From an uncultured Clostridia bacterium (lineage in GTDB: Bacteria; Bacillota; Clostridia; Christensenellales; CAG-138): a DNA stretch of 5,586 bases. Under the pieces are notes generated by a model. The model was not told where the DNA came from. It did not search any database and saw only the letters and a program-made list of their open reading frames with translations. Below, piece by piece: positions 1 to 4,538 of the stretch. Both the position numbers and the translations under genes were made by a program. Every line of letters begins with the position of its first letter. The stretch's first letter is position 1. The DNA lies in NCBI GenBank assembly GCA_937894955.1, contig CALAXO010000022.1:1-5586 (forward strand), read 5' to 3'.

Positions 1-415
1 GGTTCCATTTTGCAACTTCGGTGCCGTCAACAAAGAGATGGAGACCATCCCAAACCAGGTCGCCGGTGCCTTCGCCGAAAGACATAAAGTCGAACTGAAG
101 GATGTCACCTGCTGCTGCGGTAACCGTGGTGGAAACCGTGGAGGTGGAGCTTGCGACGTTGACGTTGGTGCTCTTTGCAGCATCGCCGTCTACGACCCAA
201 GGATAGTCGCCTTCGGTAGTGAAGGTGAGGGTTCCGCCGGAAACGTTGAGAGCCTCATCGAGGTTCGCAGCGTCTGCGGGCTCTGCAGCGATACCGGTCT
301 TGGGCGCGGTGCTCAGACGCGGATCGTTCGCCGCAGGGGACTCTGCCATGACAGGAACGGTAACCAGAGAGAGTACCATCATGACTGCCATAAGCATTGC
401 GAGGAATTTCTTCAT
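1..415 (-). CDS. Secreted or cell-surface protein, N-terminal part (cut by left window edge)
   Basis: Reading the minus strand from the ATG at 415 gives 138 codons without a stop, running off the window. Residues 1-24 are a textbook Sec signal peptide: MKK, a hydrophobic core rich in Leu, Met and Val, then the site VMA|ES. The mature part starts with a Pro/Ala-rich linker (about 25-50) and passes into a Thr/Ser-rich, beta-strand-like region (about 55-138) with the segments GGTLTFTTEGDYPWVVDG, STSTVSTTVTAAAGD and WDGLHLFVDGTEV. This resembles repeat units in large clostridial surface proteins of the choice-of-anchor/MAM-like beta-sandwich kind; that family link is recalled, not searched. The start is firm: Shine-Dalgarno GGAAGGAG (424-431) lies 8 nt upstream and a good promoter lies further up. 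Codons end mostly in C or G and differ from the genes to the right, which suggests high expression. Function (adhesin, carbohydrate binding, S-layer-like) cannot be told from this fragment. Confidence 0.86.
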   Translation of the reverse strand, partial: MKKFLAMLMAVMMVLSLVTVPVMAESPAANDPRLSTAPKTGIAAEPADAANLDEALNVSGGTLTFTTEGDYPWVVDGDAAKSTNVNVASSTSTVSTTVTAAAGDILQFDFMSFGEGTGDLVWDGLHLFVDGTEVAKWN

Positions 416-423
416 GCGTGAAT

Positions 424-431
424 CTCCTTCC
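424..431 (-). promoter_or_regulatory. Strong Shine-Dalgarno of the surface-protein gene
   Basis: On the minus strand this reads GGAAGGAG, 8 nt before the ATG at 415. It is the best ribosome binding site in the window and settles the start of a gene that is truncated by the edge. Confidence 0.85.
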
Positions 432-445
432 AAAGAATTATAAGT

Positions 446-480
446 CTAATATCCTCTGCGGATCCCGCTTCGGATAATAG
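446..480 (-). promoter_or_regulatory. Stem-loop in the 5' leader of the surface-protein gene
   Basis: On the minus strand CTATTATCC (480-472) can pair with GGATATTAG (454-446) at 8 of 9 positions. Inside is a 3x3 purine loop (GAA facing AGA, which could form sheared G-A pairs), then a GCGG/CCGC stem with a GAU triloop. The structure ends 14 nt before the Shine-Dalgarno and is not followed by a U-run, so it is not a terminator. A competing hairpin, GCTTC (489-485) with GAAGC (471-467), would exclude it. Further 5', CGGA (539-536)/TCCG (516-513) and GGCT (530-527)/AGCC (520-517) could stack with a 5-nt bulge. I do not recognise a known riboswitch family here. Confidence 0.45.
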
Positions 481-562
481 CTTTGAAGCAATTGACCGTT
501 TCGAGTGAGTTTCGGAGGCTGGATTGAGCCGTTGTTCCGCACATACTCTATGGTCGCTTAAT

Positions 563-591
563 ATTATATCAAATCTTTCGCAAACATGCAA
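563..591 (-). promoter_or_regulatory. Sigma-A-type promoter of the surface-protein gene
   Basis: The minus strand shows a perfect -10 TATAAT (568-563) preceded by TGA, forming an extended -10 (TGnTATAAT). A weak -35, TTGCAT (591-586), lies a 17-nt spacer upstream. Transcription should start near 556, giving a 5' leader of about 140 nt before the ATG at 415. Confidence 0.75.
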
Positions 592-899
592 ACAATTTTT
601 TGCATTATTTTGATTTATTTTTGACACAATCTATTGCCGCATATTTAAGCTGATTCAAAGTGATTCTTGTATTACTCAGATTAATTTCGTTCAGTATTGC
701 GAAAAAAAACGGGGAATCCTAAAAAAATATTTAAAATTTTATGTAGACTGCATTGACGTTCTTTTTCGTTTGAGCGTGCGGTAATACTATTCATTTTTAA
801 ATTCTTAGCAGAGCTGATTGCAAGCGCTCCGCATCACATGCTCCGCCGGATTCACACACTCCGCTGCACCGAAAACACACCGATATACGGCTTATACGG
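592..899. other. Divergent intergenic region, AT-rich, no gene seen
   Basis: No convincing coding region is visible on either strand between the divergent promoters. The left part is AT-rich and includes the perfect palindrome TAAAATTTTA (732-741). The right part holds three copies of CTCCGC (827-832, 841-846, 859-864) at unequal spacing, then two copies of TATACGG next to the yycJ -35 box. A lone TTGACA (621-626, plus strand) lacks a good -10. No terminator or known RNA was recognised. Confidence 0.6.
884..899 (+). repeat. Tandem heptamer TATACGG, possible operator at the yycJ promoter
   Basis: TATACGG occurs at 884-890 and again at 893-899, 9 bp from start to start. The second copy touches the TTGACA -35 box at 900. 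The position suits a transcription-factor site or contact with the RNA polymerase alpha subunit. The 9-bp period does not match the 11-bp spacing typical of the WalR/OmpR class, and no regulator can be named. Confidence 0.4.
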
Positions 900-928
900 T
901 TGACATTTGCCGCCCGCAATTGTAAAAT
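900..928 (+). promoter_or_regulatory. Sigma-A-type promoter of the yycJ-rlmH-proX unit
   Basis: A perfect -35 TTGACA (900-905), a 17-bp spacer and the -10 TAAAAT (923-928, 5 of 6 consensus bases). Transcription should start near 935, leaving a leader of about 115 nt before the ATG at 1051. This argues against the longer in-frame reading that opens with TTG at 907 inside the promoter spacer. Confidence 0.75.
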
Positions 929-968
929 TAACATGCGTTCGGCGGCAATGCCCGCTTTACCGCCATGC

Positions 969-1024
969 ATTCGAAAAGCCGAATCAAATGCGGTTCAACT
1001 TTGCAGATTTGCTCAGCTTTTCGG
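969..1024 (+). promoter_or_regulatory. Alternative pairings in the yycJ leader
   Basis: CGAAAAGC (972-979) is perfectly complementary to GCTTTTCG (1016-1023), with a possible extra U-G pair at 971/1024. The same 5' arm can instead form a local hairpin, ATTCG (969-973) with CGAAT (980-984) and a 6-nt loop. The two forms exclude each other, and the long form ends 14 nt before the GGAG of yycJ. A separate GGCGG (941-945)/CCGCC (960-964) stem lies near the predicted 5' end. The pairings are seen in the sequence; a regulatory role is conjecture. Confidence 0.3.
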
Positions 1025-1038
1025 TTCATAAACTTTTT

Positions 1039-1042
1039 GGAG
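1039..1042 (+). promoter_or_regulatory. Shine-Dalgarno that sets the yycJ start
   Basis: GGAG (within TTGGAGA) lies 8 nt before the ATG at 1051. It supports starting the protein at MRFIPLFSGSSGN instead of 48 codons further upstream. Confidence 0.75.
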
Positions 1043-1050
1043 ACAAAACT

Positions 1051-1830
1051 ATGCGCTTTATTCCGCTTTTCAGCGGTTCATCGGGAAATTGTTCCGTTAT
1101 TCAAACGGAGAAGGCGACCCTGCTTGTTGATGCGGGACTGACCGGCAAAGCTGTTTGCGGAGCATTGGCTTCCGCGGGCATCAATCCCGCCTGTATTGAC
1201 GGCATTCTTGTTACGCACGACCATATTGACCACACCCGCGCCGTCGGAATACTTTCACGCAAGTACGATATGCCCGTTTACGCCAATGCCGGCACATGGG
1301 AGGCAATGAATCCCATCGTGAAGCAGGTGGATTTCAGGAACGTGCGTGTTTTTCGCACGGATGAAGATTTCTATATCGGAGACATCAATATTCTTCCTTT
1401 CAAAACGCCGCATGACGCAAAGGAGTCCGTCGGCTTCATATTTGTCAGCCGCGGAAGCAAGCTTGCGTACATGACCGATATCGGCTGCGTTCACGAATCC
1501 ATGCTGAATCAGGCCGCGGGAGCACAGCTTGTTTTCATTGAATCGAACCACGATGTTCAAATGCTGAAAACCGGCCCATATCCTTATGTGCTCAAGAAGC
1601 GCATTTTGTCCGACAACGGGCATCTTTCCAATGCGGACTGCGGTGCAGTGCTTGTCCGCCTGCATTCAACCGGCGTTCGCCGAGCTGTGCTCGGGCATTT
1701 GAGTCAGGAAAACAACACCGAAGAGACGGCGTTCTCAACTGTTACGCAAGTGCTTGAAGCGGCGGGAATATCCGATATGCAGCTTGTTGTTGCAAAGCGC
1801 GGCGAAGTCACCGGAGTTTTTGAAGTTTGA
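1051..1830 (+). CDS. yycJ: YycJ/WalJ-type metallo-beta-lactamase-fold hydrolase
   Basis: A 259-residue cytoplasmic protein of about the usual YycJ length. The N-terminus carries the family signature FSGSSGN (7-13) and LLVDAGL (24-30). The metal-binding motif THDHIDH gives H56, H58, D60 and H61; further likely ligands are H121 (TPHD), D143 (MTDIG) and H216 (LGHLSQENN). ESNHD (164-168) and GHLSN (190-194) are also typical of this family. No signal peptide or membrane segment is seen. YycJ/WalJ belongs to the wall-regulon neighbourhood of Bacillota and has been linked to coordinating cell division with DNA replication; a nuclease or phosphodiesterase activity is plausible by fold but not shown here. 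WalR/WalK (yycFG), yycH and yycI are not in front of it, so the link to wall signalling is weaker here. rlmH follows after 46 nt, as in related genomes. Start chosen from the promoter and GGAG; the extra 48 residues of the longer reading do not look like this family. Confidence 0.92.
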   Translation: MRFIPLFSGSSGNCSVIQTEKATLLVDAGLTGKAVCGALASAGINPACIDGILVTHDHIDHTRAVGILSRKYDMPVYANAGTWEAMNPIVKQVDFRNVRVFRTDEDFYIGDINILPFKTPHDAKESVGFIFVSRGSKLAYMTDIGCVHESMLNQAAGAQLVFIESNHDVQMLKTGPYPYVLKKRILSDNGHLSNADCGAVLVRLHSTGVRRAVLGHLSQENNTEETAFSTVTQVLEAAGISDMQLVVAKRGEVTGVFEV

Positions 1831-1876
1831 TTTATACACGCTGCCGAATACGGTGCGTTGATTTAAAAGTTTTATT

Positions 1877-2356
1877 ATGAAAATCAGAATTATCTGCGTT
1901 GGCAGACTGAAAGAAAAATTTTATACGGATGCCGTGAACGAATTTCGCAAACGCCTCGGAAGGTTTGCGGAAGTGGAGATTACCGAACTTGCGGACGAAC
2001 GCGCGCCGGAGGGATTAAGTCCGGCGGAACTTGAGCAGGTCAAGGCAGCGGAATGCAGCCGCATCCTTGAAAAAATCTCACGTGAGGACACGGTTATTGC
2101 GCTTGACATTGCGGGAAAACAGCTTTCGTCGCCTGAACTTGCGGATAAACTTTCCTATTATATGTTGAACGGCAGAAGCCGGCTTGTTTTCGTAATCGGC
2201 GGCTCAAACGGGCTGAATGACAGCGTGCTGCATCGTGCCGACTTCAGGCTCAGCTTTTCAAAGCTGACGTTTTCGCACCAGATTTTTCGAATCATGCTGC
2301 TTGAGCAGATCTACCGCGCCTTCAAGATCATGAACAACGAACCGTACCATAAGTAA
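1877..2356 (+). CDS. rlmH: 23S rRNA (pseudouridine1915-N3)-methyltransferase RlmH
   Basis: Full-length at 159 residues, the normal size for this small SPOUT-class enzyme. RlmH uses S-adenosylmethionine to methylate N3 of pseudouridine 1915 in helix 69 of 23S rRNA, acting as a dimer on the assembled 70S ribosome. The start MKIRIICVGRLKEKFY, the cofactor-knot region VFVIGGSNGL (104-113) and the helix LTFSHQIFRIMLLEQIYRAF (130-149) are diagnostic. The protein ends in PYHK (156-159), the family's C-terminal catalytic and rRNA-contact motif. It lies 46 nt after yycJ and 52 nt before the proX-like gene, on the same strand and probably the same transcript. No Shine-Dalgarno is visible before the ATG (the preceding bases are AT-rich). 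A small hairpin, ACGC (1838-1841)/GCGT (1855-1858) with an inner CCG/CGG, sits just upstream, so translation may depend on coupling or on an unstructured AU-rich start. Confidence 0.97.
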   Translation: MKIRIICVGRLKEKFYTDAVNEFRKRLGRFAEVEITELADERAPEGLSPAELEQVKAAECSRILEKISREDTVIALDIAGKQLSSPELADKLSYYMLNGRSRLVFVIGGSNGLNDSVLHRADFRLSFSKLTFSHQIFRIMLLEQIYRAFKIMNNEPYHK

Positions 2357-2408
2357 ATCGGCCCACTCCCGCAAGGACGGCAAAACACCAAAAAGGAAAC
2401 GACAGAAA

Positions 2409-2924
2409 ATGATGAACGAAAAAGAGCTGCCCGTTTACGCCGCATTGGATAAAATGGGCATTGAATATACCCGCATTGAACACCCCGCTGCCGCAACCAT
2501 GGAAGCATGTGCTGCAATCGGTGAAGGCACGGGAGCAAGTCACTGCAAAAATCTGTTCCTCACAAACAGGCAGGGGACGGCATTTTTTCTTGTTATGCTC
2601 GGCAGCAGCAAAAAATTCCGAACCGCATCGGTCAGCAAACAGCTCGGCGTTGCAAGGCTGAGTTTCACAACGGCGGAGCAGCTCGAAAACATACTCGGGC
2701 TCACCCAAGGTTCAGTGACTGTAACAGGACTTCTTAACGACACAGCGCACTGCGTTCGCGTTGCAATCGACAGGGACCTGCTCAGCGAGGAGCGCATACT
2801 GATTCATCCGAACATAAACACCGCGTCCCTTGTCATTAAAACAAGCGACATCCTGCGTTTTCTTGACCTGCTCGGATACGAATTCACACCGATTGCGGTT
2901 GAAGATGCGGAGAATGCCCTCTAA
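2409..2924 (+). CDS. Free-standing prolyl-tRNA editing protein, YbaK/ProX (PrdX, ProXp-ala) family
   Basis: A 171-residue single-domain protein with no signal peptide or membrane segment. Family marks are IEHPAAATMEA (23-33), HCKNLFL (45-51) with the conserved lysine K47 and N48, GSVTVTGLLND (101-111) and IHPN (132-135). Relatives are trans-acting deacylases that hydrolyse mischarged tRNA-Pro (mainly alanyl-tRNA-Pro for the ProXp-ala/PrdX branch), clearing errors made by prolyl-tRNA synthetase. Most relatives I recall have a proline and a bulky residue after GSV (as in GSVTPF or GSVSPL); here it is GSVTVT, so the substrate preference could differ. No proS or proline reductase gene is nearby. 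The first of two adjacent ATGs is preferred because AGGA (2394-2397) lies 11 nt before it. The assignment to the editing superfamily is strong; the exact tRNA substrate is inferred. Confidence 0.88.
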   Translation: MMNEKELPVYAALDKMGIEYTRIEHPAAATMEACAAIGEGTGASHCKNLFLTNRQGTAFFLVMLGSSKKFRTASVSKQLGVARLSFTTAEQLENILGLTQGSVTVTGLLNDTAHCVRVAIDRDLLSEERILIHPNINTASLVIKTSDILRFLDLLGYEFTPIAVEDAENAL

Positions 2925-2953
2925 AACAGAATTAAATCAATGCGCGTTTGCGG

Positions 2954-2982
2954 TTGCCAAAAACCGCCGTGCAGAGTATAAT
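2954..2982 (+). promoter_or_regulatory. Sigma-A-type promoter of murC and the transporter gene
   Basis: The -35 TTGCCA (2954-2959, 5 of 6 consensus bases), a 17-bp spacer and a perfect -10 TATAAT (2977-2982). Predicted transcription start near 2988-2990, so the murC leader is about 132 nt. The longer in-frame reading of murC, opening with TTG at 2948, would start upstream of this promoter and is rejected. Confidence 0.8.
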
Positions 2983-2990
2983 AGAATATG

Positions 2991-3076
2991 CGGAATTCTG
3001 CGGAATACAGGTCGTTTTTATCAAAAAACGCCTTGTGCGCAAACATGCAAAAAGCTTGAACGCATTCCGAATTCCG
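2991..3076 (+). promoter_or_regulatory. Bulged 13-bp stem enclosing a hairpin in the murC 5' leader
   Basis: CGGAATTC (2991-2998) pairs with GAATTCCG (3069-3076), and GGAAT (3002-3006) pairs with ATTCC (3064-3068), leaving only a 3-nt bulge (2999-3001). Inside is a second hairpin, CGTTTTT (3013-3019)/AAAAACG (3024-3030), extended by GG/CC after a single bulged U (3010-3032). The stem begins within a few bases of the predicted transcript start. An alternative hairpin, CCGAA (3067-3071)/TTCGG (3079-3083), would break it. No U-run follows, so it is not a terminator. It could be a 5' mRNA-stabilising structure or an unassigned regulatory leader; I do not recognise a known family. Confidence 0.5.
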
Positions 3077-3089
3077 ACTTCGGCATTAC

Positions 3090-3120
3090 AAAAAATTAAA
3101 CAGATTGAAAAGGATTTTTT
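3090..3120 (+). promoter_or_regulatory. murC Shine-Dalgarno inside a possible A-U stem
   Basis: AGGA (3111-3114, within AAAAGGA) lies 7 nt before the ATG at 3122 and fixes the murC start. AAAAAAT (3090-3096) is complementary to ATTTTTT (3114-3120), so seven A-U pairs could close a loop holding most of the Shine-Dalgarno. Such a stem is weak and would melt easily. The pairing is seen; any control of translation is speculative. Confidence 0.4.
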
Positions 3121-3121
3121 A

Positions 3122-4507
3122 ATGGATAATAACGGCAGCAACGCCGCAATTCGCGGCAAAGTTCATTTCATCGGCATCGGCGGCTGTTCGATGAACGGGC
3201 TTGCACAGATTCTGCGCGGGCGCGGATTCGAAGTTCAGGGGTCGGACAGCACAACATCGCCCTTCACAAAGCGGCTTGAGGAACTCGGCATTCCCGTTTT
3301 CATCGGACATGATCCGAAAAACGTTGAAGGCTGCGGCACTGTTATATATTCAGCCGCAATAAAACCCGACAACCCGGAACGCGTCCGTGCACGCGAACTC
3401 GGCATTCCGGAAATCGAGCGTTCCGTTGCTCTCGGAATTATCAGCCGAAGCTATCGCGAAGTCATCGGGATTGCCGGCTGCCACGGCAAAACCACAATTA
3501 CCTCCATGCTTGCACTCATTGCCGAAAACGGCGGACTTGATGCGACCGTTCATGTCGGCGGCATGGTTGATTTTCTGCACGGCGGCATTCGCTTGGGTTC
3601 CCACGACCTTTTTGTTACCGAAGCATGTGAATACGTTGAAAGCTTTTTGACGCTGCATCCAACGGTTGTGCTTATCAACAATATCGACAACGATCATCTT
3701 GACTATTTCAAGACAATTGATAACATTGTCAATGCATTCCGCAAATTTGTTGCAAGAATGCCCGCCGATGGTTTGTTTGTCGGCTGCACCGACGATTTGC
3801 ATGTGCGGCAACTGCTGGACGAATTCGACGGCAGAAAAACAACCTACGGACTTGACTGCACCAATTCGCCGGATTATTACCCTGCGGATGTGCATTATGA
3901 TGAACTCGGCTGCGCTTCCTTCGACCTTATGCACCGCGGTGAAAGACTCGGAAGAATCACGCTTCACGTTCCCGGGCAGCACAATATGCTTGACGCAATT
4001 GCAGCCTCCGCACTCGCGCTTGAGCACGGCACGAACATTCAAACAGTCATAACCGCACTTGCACAATTCCGTTCGGTGCAGCGCCGCTTCGAATATTACG
4101 GCGAGCGGAACGGCGTTCGTGTTTTCCATGATTATGCGCATCATCCCGCCGAAATTCGCGCCGCAATGGACTGCGCACTGCGCACTCCGCACAAAAGACT
4201 CTTTGTTGTTTTTCAGTGCAACAGCTTCACCCGCGCAAAGACGCTCTTCACCGAGAACGTTGACTGTTTCAGGGGCGCGGATAAAGTGCTTGTGCCCGAT
4301 ATTTACCCCGGCAGGGAGAAGGACGACGGCTCTGTTCACGCGCGCGACATGGTTGCGGGCATCAACGCCGAAACGAACAACGCCGAATACATGCCGACTT
4401 TTGAGCAGATCAACGATTACCTGCTGCACAATGCTGCCGCCGGAGACATCGTTCTGACGCTCGGAAGCGGCGATGTGTATAAACAGACCAAACTTTTTTT
4501 GCAGTAA
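3122..4507 (+). CDS. murC: UDP-N-acetylmuramate--L-alanine ligase MurC
   Basis: A 461-residue cytoplasmic enzyme of normal length that joins L-alanine to UDP-MurNAc with ATP, the first peptide step of peptidoglycan synthesis. The N-terminal UDP-binding domain has HFIGIGGCSMNGLA (15-28). The central ATPase domain has the P-loop GCHGKTT (119-125), EACEY (167-171, typical of clostridial MurC) and NIDNDHLDYF (187-196). The domain junction has GQHNMLDA (285-292). The C-terminal domain has RRFE (321-324), HDYAHHP (336-342), DIYPGREK (393-400) and LGSGDVYK (447-454). Oddities: Cys120 where Thr is usual in G(T)HGKTT, and FQCNSFTR (364-371) where the family usually has a PHT/PHR- or CHT-like stretch with a histidine. 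All core catalytic motifs are kept, so the enzyme should be active. Its own promoter and Shine-Dalgarno support this start. The transporter gene follows after 31 nt. Confidence 0.96.
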   Translation: MDNNGSNAAIRGKVHFIGIGGCSMNGLAQILRGRGFEVQGSDSTTSPFTKRLEELGIPVFIGHDPKNVEGCGTVIYSAAIKPDNPERVRARELGIPEIERSVALGIISRSYREVIGIAGCHGKTTITSMLALIAENGGLDATVHVGGMVDFLHGGIRLGSHDLFVTEACEYVESFLTLHPTVVLINNIDNDHLDYFKTIDNIVNAFRKFVARMPADGLFVGCTDDLHVRQLLDEFDGRKTTYGLDCTNSPDYYPADVHYDELGCASFDLMHRGERLGRITLHVPGQHNMLDAIAASALALEHGTNIQTVITALAQFRSVQRRFEYYGERNGVRVFHDYAHHPAEIRAAMDCALRTPHKRLFVVFQCNSFTRAKTLFTENVDCFRGADKVLVPDIYPGREKDDGSVHARDMVAGINAETNNAEYMPTFEQINDYLLHNAAAGDIVLTLGSGDVYKQTKLFLQ

Positions 4508-4538
4508 ATCGATTAATTACTCAAAGCATTCACCCGAT

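Noticed and set aside
38..421. A 127-codon plus-strand open frame near the left edge.
   Set aside because: It is Cys/Gly/Arg-rich nonsense antisense to the signal-peptide gene, which has promoter, Shine-Dalgarno and a sensible protein.
412..627. A 71-codon minus-strand open frame.
   Set aside because: It runs through the surface-protein promoter and leader, begins upstream of the -35 box and resembles no protein I know.
621..647. Plus-strand promoter with a perfect TTGACA at 621-626.
   Set aside because: The best -10 (TATTTA, 642-647) is poor and the spacer is only 15 bp. No gene follows for 400 nt, and a better promoter lies at 900-928.
753..790. Plus-strand promoter TTGACG ... TAATAC.
   Set aside because: The spacer is 23 bp, far outside the working range.
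907..1050. 48-residue N-terminal extension of YycJ from a TTG start.
   Set aside because: The TTG lies in the spacer of the promoter at 900-928, the added residues do not fit the family, and the ATG at 1051 has GGAG at 8 nt.
2461..2661. Small plus-strand open frame inside the ProX-like gene.
   Set aside because: It is an out-of-frame shadow of a gene with clear family motifs.
2948..3121. 58-residue N-terminal extension of MurC from a TTG start.
   Set aside because: It starts upstream of the murC -35 and runs through the structured leader; the ATG at 3122 has AGGA at 7 nt and gives the normal MurC length.
3350..4429. A 359-codon open frame on the minus strand, antisense to murC.
   Set aside because: It lies wholly inside the clear murC gene, has no recognisable domain and no credible ribosome binding site. 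It is best explained by the codon bias of murC.
4473..4538. 22-residue extension of the transporter from an ATG inside murC.
   Set aside because: A purine-rich stretch precedes it, but those bases encode the conserved LGSGD of MurC, and the added polar residues precede TM1 in a way unusual for the family.
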